A stretch of DNA of 46,735 bases from Bacteroidaceae bacterium (GCA_900768625.1 CAAGDO010000013.1:1-46735); one strand, 5' to 3'; shown: positions 32,649 to 42,011, counted from the first letter of the stretch. Numbers and translations are program-made. The notes: generated from the sequence alone by a model not told the origin.

Positions 32649-34814
32649 ATGAAGGGGCAGATTGACAACGGTCTGCCCCTTTGTCTTTTCTTCGTTAATC
32701 ATCAAACATCTGAAGCCATCGACCCGTTACTCACCGACATCACCTATCTGAAAGGGGTCGGTCCCGCCAGAGCCAAAATCCTCAACAAAGAATTGGGGAT
32801 CACCAACTTCAGGGACCTGCTCTATCATTTCCCCTATAAGTACATCGACCGGAGCGTCATCCATCGTATCCGCAATCTGGTCGATGGTATGCCCTATGTG
32901 CTTCTACGTGGGCAAGTGCTCGGATGGGGACATGAAGGAATGGGGCGCTCCGAAAGGCTGGTGGCCACTTTTTCCGACGGCACAGGAGTCATAGACCTTG
33001 TATGGTTTCAAGGCATAAAGGGGATAGAGCGCTCTCTGAAGTGCAACACCGACTATCTCCTCCTCGGGAAGCCCACCTGCTGGAACAACCGTTTCCAAGT
33101 GGCTCATCCCGAATTGGAAACAGCGAAGGAAGCTGCCAGCCAACCCCTCACCATGCAGCCCCATTATCATCTTTCGGAAAGGATGAAACGCCAGGGGTTC
33201 AGTTCGCATGTGATGGGCGACTTGGTGAAACGCGTTTGGGAAGTTCTTGGTGAACGCAAGATGGAAGAAACACTTCCATCAACCATCGTGGAGCGCCGGC
33301 AGCTTATGCCGCTCGATGAGGCTTTGCACACAGTGCACCATCCGCTCAAATCGTCTGACATACCCGAAGCCGTCCATCGCTTGAAATACGAAGAGCTCTT
33401 CTTTCTTCAACTTGAAATCCTGCGTTACAGCAACAGTCAGAAGCTGAACAATGAAGGCTTTGTGTTTCTGAAGGTTGGCCCCCTCTTTCTCGACTTCTAC
33501 AATAACCATATGCCCTTCCAGCTTACCGGTGCCCAAAAGCGTGTTATGCGTGATATCCGCGCCGATGTAGCCACGGGGCGTCAGATGAACCGGCTCGTTC
33601 AGGGCGACGTGGGAAGTGGGAAAACGATGGTAGCCTTGTTGAGTTGTCTTTTGGCAGCCGACAACCGTTTTCAGTCGTGCCTCATGGCCCCAACGGAAAT
33701 CCTTGCAGAGCAGCACTACGCTTCCATTTCCCAACTTGTGGGTGATCTGCCCCTGACTGTGGCCCTGCTCACGGGAGCTGTCAAAGGAAAGAAGCGCAAA
33801 GAAGTGTTGCAAGGTGTCGCCGACGGCAGCATTGACCTGCTGGTTGGCACACATGCCCTGATAGAGCCCTCCGTGGCTTTCCTGAATCTCGGATTTGTCG
33901 TCATTGATGAGCAACACCGTTTTGGAGTTAAACAGCGTGCCCGTTTATGGCAGAAAAATATCCATCCCCCCCATATCCTCGTGATGACCGCCACGCCCAT
34001 TCCCCGCACCTTGGCGATGACGGTCTATGGAGACCTCGATGTCAGTGTGATCGATGAACTCCCGCCAGGCAGAAAACCCATCCAGACCCTCCACTATAGG
34101 CAGAACGACCGTGGCAAACTCTACGGCGGAATGGACATGGAACTTCAGCGTGGCGCTCAGATCTACGTTGTCTATCCTCTCATCAAGGAAAATGAGAAAC
34201 AGGATCTCAAGGACCTGCAGACGGGATTCACCCAACTGTGCGAACGTTTCCCGAATTGTCCGATAGGAATTGTCCACGGCAAGATGAAGCCAGCCGACAA
34301 GGAAGCAGCCATGCAAGCCTTCAAACGCGGCGAAACGCGCATTCTGGTTTCTACCACCGTTATTGAAGTAGGCGTGAATGTGCCCAACGCCACGGTCATG
34401 GTCATTGAAAATGCCGAGCGTTTCGGCTTGGCGCAGCTACATCAGTTGCGCGGTCGAGTGGGGCGTGGTTCGAAGCAGTCATACTGCATCCTCATGACCC
34501 ATACCAAACTCAGCGAAAACTCCAGCCGCCGTATGCAAATCATGGTTGAAAGCAACGACGGTTTCGTCATAGCCGAAGAAGACATGAAACTCCGTGGTCC
34601 AGGAGACTTGGAAGGAACGGCCCAAAGCGGCATGCCCTTCGATCTCAAATTGGCCAACGTTGTCAAAGACCAGGAACTCATGGCCCTTGCCAGGGAGGAT
34701 GCGGCGCGTATCATAGCCAATGACCCCTATCAGCAATTGCCCCAGTACCAGAAGGTGTGGATGCACCTCGCCCAACTGCGTAAGCAACAAACCAATTATT
34801 CATCCATCAGCTGA
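32649..34814 (+). CDS. recG: ATP-dependent DNA helicase RecG
   Basis: RecG remodels stalled replication forks and branch-migrates Holliday junctions. The protein is 721 aa from the ATG at 32649. The N-terminal wedge/OB domain begins at about residue 30 (YLKGVGPARAKIL), the helicase core has Walker A GDVGSGKT at about 318 and DEQHRFGVKQR at about 420, and the C-terminal part has the VGRGSKQSYC and TAP-like QSGMPFDLKLANV sequences. The start is odd: this is the only canonical start codon in frame before the conserved region, yet its first codons sit in a terminator-like hairpin. The gene is followed by uvrB after 28 nt. Confidence 0.94.
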   Translation: MKGQIDNGLPLCLFFVNHQTSEAIDPLLTDITYLKGVGPARAKILNKELGITNFRDLLYHFPYKYIDRSVIHRIRNLVDGMPYVLLRGQVLGWGHEGMGRSERLVATFSDGTGVIDLVWFQGIKGIERSLKCNTDYLLLGKPTCWNNRFQVAHPELETAKEAASQPLTMQPHYHLSERMKRQGFSSHVMGDLVKRVWEVLGERKMEETLPSTIVERRQLMPLDEALHTVHHPLKSSDIPEAVHRLKYEELFFLQLEILRYSNSQKLNNEGFVFLKVGPLFLDFYNNHMPFQLTGAQKRVMRDIRADVATGRQMNRLVQGDVGSGKTMVALLSCLLAADNRFQSCLMAPTEILAEQHYASISQLVGDLPLTVALLTGAVKGKKRKEVLQGVADGSIDLLVGTHALIEPSVAFLNLGFVVIDEQHRFGVKQRARLWQKNIHPPHILVMTATPIPRTLAMTVYGDLDVSVIDELPPGRKPIQTLHYRQNDRGKLYGGMDMELQRGAQIYVVYPLIKENEKQDLKDLQTGFTQLCERFPNCPIGIVHGKMKPADKEAAMQAFKRGETRILVSTTVIEVGVNVPNATVMVIENAERFGLAQLHQLRGRVGRGSKQSYCILMTHTKLSENSSRRMQIMVESNDGFVIAEEDMKLRGPGDLEGTAQSGMPFDLKLANVVKDQELMALAREDAARIIANDPYQQLPQYQKVWMHLAQLRKQQTNYSSIS
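32652..32681 (+). terminator. Terminator-like hairpin overlapping the recG start
   Basis: AAGGGGCAGA pairs perfectly with TCTGCCCCTT around a 10-nt loop and is followed by TGTCTTTTCTTC. It directly follows ATG 32649-32651. It could end the DJ-1 transcript or, if transcribed onward, sequester the recG start. Confidence 0.65.
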
Positions 34815-34842
34815 CCCCCTGTCAGCTGACCGCATATCGCCT

Positions 34843-36930
34843 ATGTCAAAGTTTGAACTACATTCCCCCTATCAGCCCACCGGTGACCAACCGGAAGCCA
34901 TTCGTCAGCTCACGGATGGCGCTTTGGCCGGTACGCCGGCACAAGTGCTTTTGGGTGTGACAGGTTCAGGAAAGACATTCACCGTGGCCAACGTCATCCG
35001 AAATCTCGGCAAACCCACTTTGGTGCTCAGCCACAACAAGACGTTGGCCGCCCAGCTCTACACGGAGTTCAAGGGCTTCTTCCCTGAAAACGCAGTGGAG
35101 TACTACGTCTCCTACTATGACTACTACCAGCCCGAAGCCTACATCGCTTCCACTGACACCTATATCGAGAAAGACCTCGCCATCAACGAAGACATCGACA
35201 AACTCCGCCTTGCAGCCACTTCCGCTCTTCTTTCAGGGAGGAAAGACGTCATTGTCGTGAGTTCCGTTTCGTGTATCTACGGTATGGGAAACCCCGCCGC
35301 TTTCTATGAAAATCTGATAGAACTCAAGTGCGGTACGACCCTGTCGCTCACGCGTTTGCTCCAGCGCCTTGTCGATTGCCTCTATACGCGCAATGACGTG
35401 GCACCCCGTGCCGGCAACTTCCGTGTCAAAGGCGATTGCGTTGATGTTTTCCTGGCCTATTCCGACGACCTCATCCGCATCACTTTCTGGGATGATGAGA
35501 TAGACACCATTGAGGAAATCGATTCGGTCAACGGTACCCGTATGGCCACGTTCGATGAATACAAGATCTATCCAGCCAATCTTTTCCTCACGTCAAAGGA
35601 AACGCAGGAAATGGCCATTCGCAAGATTCAGGATGACCTCGTGGCTCAAGTGGCCCTCTTCGAGTCGGAAGGCAAGCATCTCGAAGCAAAACGCCTGAAG
35701 GAGCGAGTGGAATATGACATCGAGATGATACGCGAGCTGGGCCATTGCTCCGGCATTGAAAACTATTCGCGCTATTTCGATGGCCGCGAACCCGGCACGC
35801 GTCCCTACTGCCTACTGGATTTCTTCCCAGAGGATTTCCTCATCGTCATTGATGAAAGCCACGTGACGATACCCCAATTGCGAGCCATGTATGGCGGTGA
35901 CCGTTCACGTAAGGATTCGCTTGTTGACTATGGTTTCCGTCTTCCCGCTGCGCGCGACAATCGTCCGCTCACCTTCGATGAATTCCACGAGTTGGCCAAG
36001 CAGGTCATCTACATCAGCGCCACCCCCGCAGACTATGAACTTCAGGAAGCGGAAGGCATCGTCGTCGATCAGGTCATCCGTCCCACCGGTTTGCTCGACC
36101 CGCCGATTGAGGTGCGCGACACGGACTATCCTGTCGATGACCTCATGGAAGAAATACGCAAAAGCATCGAACGGGACGAACGTGTGCTGGTCACCACGCT
36201 CACCAAGCGAATGGCAGAAGAACTCACCGACTATCTGCTCCAAGGCGGCGTTTCCACAGCCTATATCCACAGTGATGTGGACACCATCGACCGCGTCCAG
36301 ATCATGGACGACCTTCGCACGGGCATCTACAGCGTTTTGGTCGGCGTGAATCTCCTTCGTGAAGGATTGGACCTCCCGGAAGTGGCATTGGTGGCCATCC
36401 TCGATGCCGACAAGGAAGGTTTTCTCCGTTCGGCCCGTTCGCTCACTCAGACTGCCGGTCGTGCAGCGCGTAACGTCAACGGTCGCGTCATCATGTATGC
36501 CAAGACCATCACCCAAAGCATGCAGCAGACCATCGACGAAACCAACCGCCGACGTGAGAAGCAGATGCGCTATAATGCCGCCCACGACATCACTCCGCAG
36601 CAAGTCAGGAAAGCCACCGGCCTCGGAGCCCTGGCCTCGCTTGGCGGACGAAAGGAAGCCGACAGCAATTCCGGACGTTCTGCCCAAGGACAGCGGGCCG
36701 CAGCCTATGCCGCGAACCCTCAGGCCAATGCCAGATTGGCCCAAGTTGCGGAAGAGGCTACGGCCTATGGCAAGCAGCAAGCCAACTCCCGCAGGCAGAA
36801 GGCGGAGCCAGCCCACGAAACGCTGGAAGAGAAGAAAGCCCGCCTTCAGGCAGAGATGAAGAAAGCCGCTGCAGCCTTCGACTTCATCCTTGCTGCCCAG
36901 CTCCGTGACGAACTTCTCAAACTGGATTGA
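34843..36930 (+). CDS. uvrB: Excinuclease ABC subunit B
   Basis: UvrB is the damage-verifying helicase-like subunit of nucleotide excision repair. From the ATG at 34843 it has 695 aa. Walker A GVTGSGKT is at 38-45, the beta-hairpin that clamps DNA is in the tyrosine-rich YVSYYDYYQPEAYIASTDTY region near 90, DESHV follows, and the C-terminal UVR domain ends the protein (about 660-695). An alanine- and glutamine-rich linker at about 600-655 precedes the UVR domain. An upstream in-frame start at 34720 overlaps the end of recG and is rejected. DUF1460 follows after 15 nt. Confidence 0.97.
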   Translation: MSKFELHSPYQPTGDQPEAIRQLTDGALAGTPAQVLLGVTGSGKTFTVANVIRNLGKPTLVLSHNKTLAAQLYTEFKGFFPENAVEYYVSYYDYYQPEAYIASTDTYIEKDLAINEDIDKLRLAATSALLSGRKDVIVVSSVSCIYGMGNPAAFYENLIELKCGTTLSLTRLLQRLVDCLYTRNDVAPRAGNFRVKGDCVDVFLAYSDDLIRITFWDDEIDTIEEIDSVNGTRMATFDEYKIYPANLFLTSKETQEMAIRKIQDDLVAQVALFESEGKHLEAKRLKERVEYDIEMIRELGHCSGIENYSRYFDGREPGTRPYCLLDFFPEDFLIVIDESHVTIPQLRAMYGGDRSRKDSLVDYGFRLPAARDNRPLTFDEFHELAKQVIYISATPADYELQEAEGIVVDQVIRPTGLLDPPIEVRDTDYPVDDLMEEIRKSIERDERVLVTTLTKRMAEELTDYLLQGGVSTAYIHSDVDTIDRVQIMDDLRTGIYSVLVGVNLLREGLDLPEVALVAILDADKEGFLRSARSLTQTAGRAARNVNGRVIMYAKTITQSMQQTIDETNRRREKQMRYNAAHDITPQQVRKATGLGALASLGGRKEADSNSGRSAQGQRAAAYAANPQANARLAQVAEEATAYGKQQANSRRQKAEPAHETLEEKKARLQAEMKKAAAAFDFILAAQLRDELLKLD

Positions 36931-36945
36931 CAAAAGCCCCTTCTC

Positions 36946-37902
36946 ATGCAAATCAGACATATTCTTCTAGCCTCCCTTTTCTGTGGCCCGATGGTCACAT
37001 CCTGCAATGGCGCTCCAGCTGACCGTCCATCTGCGGACGCAGACTCCGTTTCAACGAGTGCTGTCCTCCCTTCCTCAGCCGACTCCATTGTCCCGGCCCC
37101 TGACCGTTATCCCCTCGACAAGGTCATCTTCCAGCCCTCCGATTCCATCCGTGTCGAAGCACTTTTGGCGGAAGAGCCAACAGACCATGACGTGCTCTTC
37201 TATGCCCGCCGCTTCAAGGGCATTCCCTATGTGGCAGCCACGCTTGAAGTGGCCGACCCTGAGCGTCTGGTTGTCAATCTGCGCCAACTTGATTGCACCA
37301 CGCTGGTTGAAACCTCCCTTGCCCTTGCCCTCACCCGTCGTCAGGGCGGACGAACCTTTGCCGAATACTGCCGGAATCTCGAACGCCTCCGCTATTTTGG
37401 AGGAAAGATGGACGGCTATCTCTCCCGCCTGCATTATTTCACCTGGTGGATGCACGACAACATGAAGAAGGGCCTCATCACGGAAGTGACGGAAAATACC
37501 CGCTTCACGACCCCCATCCGCGTTGACAACCACTATATGAGCCGCCACCCGGAGAAGTATCCCCTTCTCGTGGCCCATCCCGAGTGGACCGACTCCATCC
37601 GTACTTTGGAGCGGGCCATGAATGGCCCTGATGGCACCTACCTCGCCGAATCACTCACCTCGCTGCCCCGCGCCCAGCTCTCCGTCATTGAGAATGGCGA
37701 CCTCATAGCCATTGTCACCAGGAAAGACGGTATCGACTATTCCCACCTGGGTTTCGCCGTGTGGGGCAAAGACGACCGCCTCCATCTGCTCAATGCTTCA
37801 AGCATACACCATAAAGTCGTCGAAGAACCGAAGACATTGAGAAAATATCTCTCAGAGCATCCTTCCAGCATTGGCATACGCGTGTTCAGGCTGAAGAGAT
37901 AG
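36946..37902 (+). CDS. DUF1460 lipoprotein, putative amidase of cell-wall peptides
   Basis: This 318-aa protein carries a lipoprotein signal ending in MVTSC with C20 as the likely lipidated cysteine, so it should sit in an outer or inner membrane facing the periplasm. The body is a DUF1460 (PF07313) domain, a branch of the NlpC/P60-like cysteine peptidase fold annotated as N-acetylmuramoyl-L-alanine-amidase-like. The likely catalytic cysteine is C117 in QLDCTTLVE and the histidine H267 in DYSHLGF. A role in muropeptide turnover follows from the family but is not proven. It starts 15 nt after uvrB, so it is probably cotranscribed, and a long hairpin ends the unit. Confidence 0.9.
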   Translation: MQIRHILLASLFCGPMVTSCNGAPADRPSADADSVSTSAVLPSSADSIVPAPDRYPLDKVIFQPSDSIRVEALLAEEPTDHDVLFYARRFKGIPYVAATLEVADPERLVVNLRQLDCTTLVETSLALALTRRQGGRTFAEYCRNLERLRYFGGKMDGYLSRLHYFTWWMHDNMKKGLITEVTENTRFTTPIRVDNHYMSRHPEKYPLLVAHPEWTDSIRTLERAMNGPDGTYLAESLTSLPRAQLSVIENGDLIAIVTRKDGIDYSHLGFAVWGKDDRLHLLNASSIHHKVVEEPKTLRKYLSEHPSSIGIRVFRLKR

Positions 37903-37921
37903 GGAAGAACAGACAACGCAG

Positions 37922-38010
37922 AATGCCGCATGGATTTCATGGTTCATCCTTAGGCTTCGCCCATCAGGAAAAAGGCGTAGCCCAATGGACCATGAAATCC
38001 ATGCGGCATT
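37922..38010. terminator. Long near-perfect inverted repeat between convergent genes
   Basis: Arms of 26 nt (37922-37947 and 37985-38010) pair with a single G-U/A-C type difference. Inside, GGCTTCGCC (37953-37961) can pair with GGCGTAGCC (37974-37982) with one mismatch, giving a nearly 90-nt rod. T-rich sequence follows on the plus side (TTTGTGTCTCGTTTTG). It fits a bidirectional terminator for DUF1460 and the SprT-like gene. Confidence 0.75.
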
Positions 38011-38030
38011 TTTGTGTCTCGTTTTGTCGT

Positions 38031-38720
38031 CTATTTGCAGATTTCCACCGTCGCACCGTCGCACTTCATGCCTGAGGCATCGCGGAGGTGCTCTTTGAGG
38101 TCAGAAGGGTCGATGGCATAGACCTTGAGAGCGCCCGAGTTCGGGTAGCGCCCGAAGAAAGGGTCGCAGCTCATATAGAGGTCGATTGAGTCAATATCGC
38201 TTGAGAGGAGCATCAGGTTGTAGTATTTCGTGATGCGCTGCAAGATGCGTGGCAACACTTTGATGCCGCGCCTCCCGTCGCTGAAGTTCACGACAGCAAT
38301 GACGTGATAGCGGTGACGGACTTCGGTTGCCTTGGCCGGTCCGGAAGCCGTCTCGCGGTAGGACACTTGGATATGGCGTCCGTAGCGCCCGTTGATTTCG
38401 TCCATCAGGCTTCGAAACGTCTCGCCGTGGGGCGATGTGTCGGGAAGGCGGTTATAGCCGATATGATAGTGGATCATCTCGTGGATCACCACGTCCTCCC
38501 ACACCTCCTTCGGGAGGTCAAAAGCCTGGCTGAAATGGAGCGTGAAGACGCGGGTAGCGGACAGGCTGAAAATCCCCGTCCGAATCGTTCGGCAGGCACA
38601 CGATCCCAGCTGGCGGCGGGCCCGGCCCAGTCGGATTTCAACTGGTTGCAAAGCAGCGTGGAAGAAAAGGCGGTTAGCCCAGTCGAATGTTTGTTTGACG
38701 AAATCTTCGGAGATGATCAT
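38031..38720 (-). CDS. SprT-like zinc metalloprotease domain protein
   Basis: The 229-aa protein has an SprT-type N-terminal domain with the zinc motif HEMIH at residues 80-84, followed by a C-terminal part that matches what I recall of Bacteroidales SprT-like proteins. The eukaryotic relative SPRTN digests DNA-protein crosslinks, but bacterial members are mostly uncharacterised, so function is open. Its ATG overlaps the stop codon of the upstream metallo-hydrolase by 4 nt (ATGA), so the two are translated together. It ends at the long hairpin shared with DUF1460. Confidence 0.85.
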   Translation of the reverse strand: MIISEDFVKQTFDWANRLFFHAALQPVEIRLGRARRQLGSCACRTIRTGIFSLSATRVFTLHFSQAFDLPKEVWEDVVIHEMIHYHIGYNRLPDTSPHGETFRSLMDEINGRYGRHIQVSYRETASGPAKATEVRHRYHVIAVVNFSDGRRGIKVLPRILQRITKYYNLMLLSSDIDSIDLYMSCDPFFGRYPNSGALKVYAIDPSDLKEHLRDASGMKCDGATVEICK

Positions 38721-39550
38721 GGGATGGAAGACGTGGAGGTTGAGAGATCCATGAGGAGCGTAGGCGTTCGGCGGGGCAGCACATCGAGTTTGAACCCGGA
38801 AGGGGAAGTCCAGTCCAGTCCCGCCTTCTCCAGTGCTTCTGAGACGGTGTCACGGGCAAGCGCCGGGCGGTTGTTCTCCTCGCTCAGATGACAGAGCCAT
38901 ACGTGGCGGATGCGTTGGGGGTCGAGGTTTGCAGCCAGGAACTCTGCCGTCAGTGCGTTGCTGATGTGGCCGTTTCCGCCGCTGATGCGTTCCTGCAAGC
39001 GTTTGGGATAGCGCCCCGAAGCCAGCATCGCAGCGTCGAAATTCGACTCGATGACCAGATGGGTGGCCGAATGCACGATCTCCGGCATCTCCTCGGTGAA
39101 GTGGCCCACGTCGGTGATAAGCACAAAACGAAGGTCCTCAACGTCGATGATATAGCCATTGTTGTCGGCACTGTCGTGAGGCACATGGAACGTGCGGATG
39201 GTGAAAGGGCCGATGTTGAAAGTCGCGCCCTTCTCGACATCGTGGCGGAGACTCGCAGGCACCTTTTTCGAGACGTAGTGGTTCGCCAGCATCGATTCGT
39301 GCACCTTGGCGCTCGAATAGACCGGAATATGGAACTTCTGGCTGACGGCACCGACGGCTCTGACGTGGTCCGTATGGTCGTGGGTGACAAGGATGGAGTT
39401 GATCTGGGCGATAGGGAGGCCGTAGTTGCTGAAATTCTTGCGGAAGGCACGAATGCCGATACCCAGGTCGATGAGTAGTCCGCAACCGTCGGCGAGGAGA
39501 TAGTAGGAGTTGCCGCAGCTGCCGCTACTGAAACTTATGAATTTTACCAT
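38717..39550 (-). CDS. WalJ/YycJ-like MBL-fold metallo-hydrolase
   Basis: This 277-aa metallo-beta-lactamase-fold protein carries THDHTDH (56-62), the classic metal-binding motif, and the conserved FSSGSCGN stretch near the N-terminus that is typical of the WalJ (YycJ) group. Family members have been proposed to be exonucleases acting in DNA repair or replication-division coordination. Later histidines are in VPHDS and LCHLSEENN. It lies 59 nt after tamL and overlaps the SprT-like gene by 4 nt, which suggests a DNA-maintenance pair, but that is inference. Confidence 0.88.
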   Translation of the reverse strand: MVKFISFSSGSCGNSYYLLADGCGLLIDLGIGIRAFRKNFSNYGLPIAQINSILVTHDHTDHVRAVGAVSQKFHIPVYSSAKVHESMLANHYVSKKVPASLRHDVEKGATFNIGPFTIRTFHVPHDSADNNGYIIDVEDLRFVLITDVGHFTEEMPEIVHSATHLVIESNFDAAMLASGRYPKRLQERISGGNGHISNALTAEFLAANLDPQRIRHVWLCHLSEENNRPALARDTVSEALEKAGLDWTSPSGFKLDVLPRRTPTLLMDLSTSTSSIP

Positions 39551-39609
39551 GAGGGTGAGATAGATGCAAAATGAATGGTTTTCTGAAAGGAAGGGGAATT
39601 CGCGAAGCC

Positions 39610-41937
39610 TCAGAAGGGCAGGCCGACAGCGAAATGCATCGCCAGGTCGCGTTTCAGGCGAGGATGGATGATAGGGTAGTGGCCTGCTCCCGATTCGACG
39701 GATGGATTGATGGCCTTCATACCCCCGTCGAAGCGGAGGATGAAATAGTCAAAATTGAGTCGGATGCCCAATCCATAGGCAAGCGCAATCTGCTTGTAGA
39801 AACGGTCGAAGCGGAAAAGCGCCCCCGTCATGTCGGGATAGTCACGCGTGTTCCAGACGTTGCCCGCATCGATGAAGAGCGCCGCATGAAGCTTCCAGAA
39901 GAGATGCGTGCGGAGTTCGAGATTGAGGTCAAGCTTCATGTTGCCCGTCTGGTTGACGAAATCCACGATGCCGTCTTTCCCGTGATAGGCCCCCGGACCC
40001 AGTTCGCGCACGCTCCAGCCCCTCACGCTGTTCGCGCCACCGGCAAAGTATCGTTTCTCGTAAGGGAGAATCGTTGAATTGCCGAACGGCAGTCCGATGC
40101 CGAACCCCACGTGGGCAGCAAGCGAGTTACGCTCGTTGAGGATGAAACTTTTGGCGAAGTCAAAGTCGAATTTGGCATATTGCGAATAGGCGATGCCGAA
40201 GAGGTTATACTGTCCGTTCGCGTCGCGATGCGTGCTCAGAAGTCGGGAGAGGCCGTAGAGCAGGTTGCCGGCCAGTTCCACCCCACAGCGAATCTGCATG
40301 CCATTCGTCTGGTAGAGAGTCGTGGGCAATGCCCCGCCAGCGTCCCTCCGTAAGGAATTATACGTGAAGCTGTAGCCCGTCTTCATGATGAAGAGATTCT
40401 CGTAGCTATAACGCAGCACCGCATAGTGAGGGTCATCGCCTTGGAGATAGTCCTTGCGGAAAGTGTCGGAAATCCAGGGCATATACACGTAGTTGAGCGA
40501 GAGAAGGTCGTAGCGGTGTTCCCACTGGAGTTTCTCCGTGCGGCTCCAACGGTAGTTCCAGGCCCCCGTCAGCACGCGACGGTGGAATTCCGGGCGGTCC
40601 TGCATGTCATACATCAGCTGTGCGTTGCTCGAAGCCTTGAGTTTCCATTTCGTTGTCATGGGAACGAAGGGAATGAGCAGAGTGGGGAACCGGAGTCCCA
40701 GCTCCGTGCTCCATTCCGTATAGTTCTGGTTGGAATAGCCCTCCAGTCCCGTGATGGCCTCGTAGGCCCCTCTCACTTTCAGCGTGAGCTGCTCCGCACC
40801 CTTGAGGAGGTTACGGTTGGAGTATGAGAAAGCAACAGCCGCTCCGAAGTCGCCCGAAGTGTTCGTACCCTCGATTTCCGCTTTGACGCTGTTGGGTGCG
40901 TTCCGCTTCACGTAGATCTGGCAGTCCAGCAAACTGTCTGCCGATGCAACAGGCGTTATCTTCAAGTTGGTGAACCCGATGGTCGGGAGGGAGTTGAGGT
41001 TGGCGTAGGTGTTCTTCACGCGCGTTTCGCTGAAGAGACTGTCGGGGAGAACCGAGACGTGGGACGCGTAGAGGCGGCGCGTATGGTGAAGGCGTGGATG
41101 GAAATGGATGTCGAGGCCCCGATAGTAGGTTGAATCGCTCTCTGCAGCGCCCGTGAGGATATCCTCGTAGATGTCGACTTGACGGAAGCGTTGCTTGCGC
41201 GTCACACGCAGCGTATCCACTCCTTGGGGAAGCTGGAAATTCATGCTGACGGCCGCTTCGGTCGAACGGGCCAACGTGTCGATGTCGAAGCTGACATAGT
41301 CATTGTTGACAAAGTAGTATCCCCTGTTTCTCAGTGCCCTGATGATGCGTCCGCGTTCCTGCGCAAGCACATTGAGATTGAGCGGGTGGCCACGATGGAG
41401 AAACGTTTGGGCAGAGTCAGCCGCCACAGCGCGGCGGATATTGGAGTCCGCCACGTGGAAACGCACCTCCGAGATGTAGTGGCGCATGCCCGGGCGAAGC
41501 GTGTAGTCCACTTTGACCTTGTGGCGGCGACGCGTGGTGGCCGTGTCCACCTCGGCATGGAGATAACCTTCGCTTTGGAGCGCACTCCGTAACCCGTACG
41601 AGGAGCGGGCGGTCGATTGCGGGTCGTAGACGACAGGTGCCTCGCCCATCTTTCGCCAGACACCCGAAAGTCCTCTACCGCCCTTCACGGAGTCGGCCTT
41701 TGAGAGACAGTATATGCCGAGTGGCACCTTGAAGAGGGTGAACCATTTCGAGTTCGGATGTTGCTGCACGTAAGCGCGATAGGCAGAAGGCTTCACCTGA
41801 GGGTCCGACGTGTGAATACTCACGTCGGAGAGCACGCTCTCGCCCTCTCGCAGAAACTTCTGTGAACTGCAGGAAGCGAGCAGCAGCGTGACCACAAACG
41901 TGAGCACAATCGCAGCAGCCGACGACAATCGCGTCAT
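39610..41937 (-). CDS. tamL: TamL-type outer-membrane assembly lipoprotein (Omp85/BamA superfamily)
   Basis: This 775-aa protein is an Omp85-superfamily barrel that begins with a lipoprotein signal (LLLASC, C23 as likely lipidation site). POTRA-like repeats fill roughly residues 30-370 and the C-terminal part is a 16-strand-type barrel ending in the outer-membrane signature HFAVGLPF. The lipoprotein form of TamA found in Bacteroidota is called TamL and is thought to work with the inner-membrane protein TamB in placing outer-membrane proteins or lipids. No tamB gene is adjacent. I chose the ATG at 41937, where the signal peptide begins; an upstream start at 41979 adds 14 residues before it. 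Confidence 0.85.
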   Translation of the reverse strand: MTRLSSAAAIVLTFVVTLLLASCSSQKFLREGESVLSDVSIHTSDPQVKPSAYRAYVQQHPNSKWFTLFKVPLGIYCLSKADSVKGGRGLSGVWRKMGEAPVVYDPQSTARSSYGLRSALQSEGYLHAEVDTATTRRRHKVKVDYTLRPGMRHYISEVRFHVADSNIRRAVAADSAQTFLHRGHPLNLNVLAQERGRIIRALRNRGYYFVNNDYVSFDIDTLARSTEAAVSMNFQLPQGVDTLRVTRKQRFRQVDIYEDILTGAAESDSTYYRGLDIHFHPRLHHTRRLYASHVSVLPDSLFSETRVKNTYANLNSLPTIGFTNLKITPVASADSLLDCQIYVKRNAPNSVKAEIEGTNTSGDFGAAVAFSYSNRNLLKGAEQLTLKVRGAYEAITGLEGYSNQNYTEWSTELGLRFPTLLIPFVPMTTKWKLKASSNAQLMYDMQDRPEFHRRVLTGAWNYRWSRTEKLQWEHRYDLLSLNYVYMPWISDTFRKDYLQGDDPHYAVLRYSYENLFIMKTGYSFTYNSLRRDAGGALPTTLYQTNGMQIRCGVELAGNLLYGLSRLLSTHRDANGQYNLFGIAYSQYAKFDFDFAKSFILNERNSLAAHVGFGIGLPFGNSTILPYEKRYFAGGANSVRGWSVRELGPGAYHGKDGIVDFVNQTGNMKLDLNLELRTHLFWKLHAALFIDAGNVWNTRDYPDMTGALFRFDRFYKQIALAYGLGIRLNFDYFILRFDGGMKAINPSVESGAGHYPIIHPRLKRDLAMHFAVGLPF

Positions 41938-42011
41938 ATGGAGCCAAGGGTGAAAGCCCGATGGACAGGTGTGGGGCATGATGGGATGGCGTTTCTGATT
42001 TAATTTTTGTG

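Noticed and set aside
34720..34842. Upstream start for uvrB
   Set aside because: The extension overlaps the end of recG and lacks similarity; the ATG at 34843 gives the canonical MSKFELHSPY beginning.
35905..36960. Minus-strand open frame of about 350 codons opposite uvrB
   Set aside because: Fully antisense to well-conserved UvrB coding sequence; no domain recognised.
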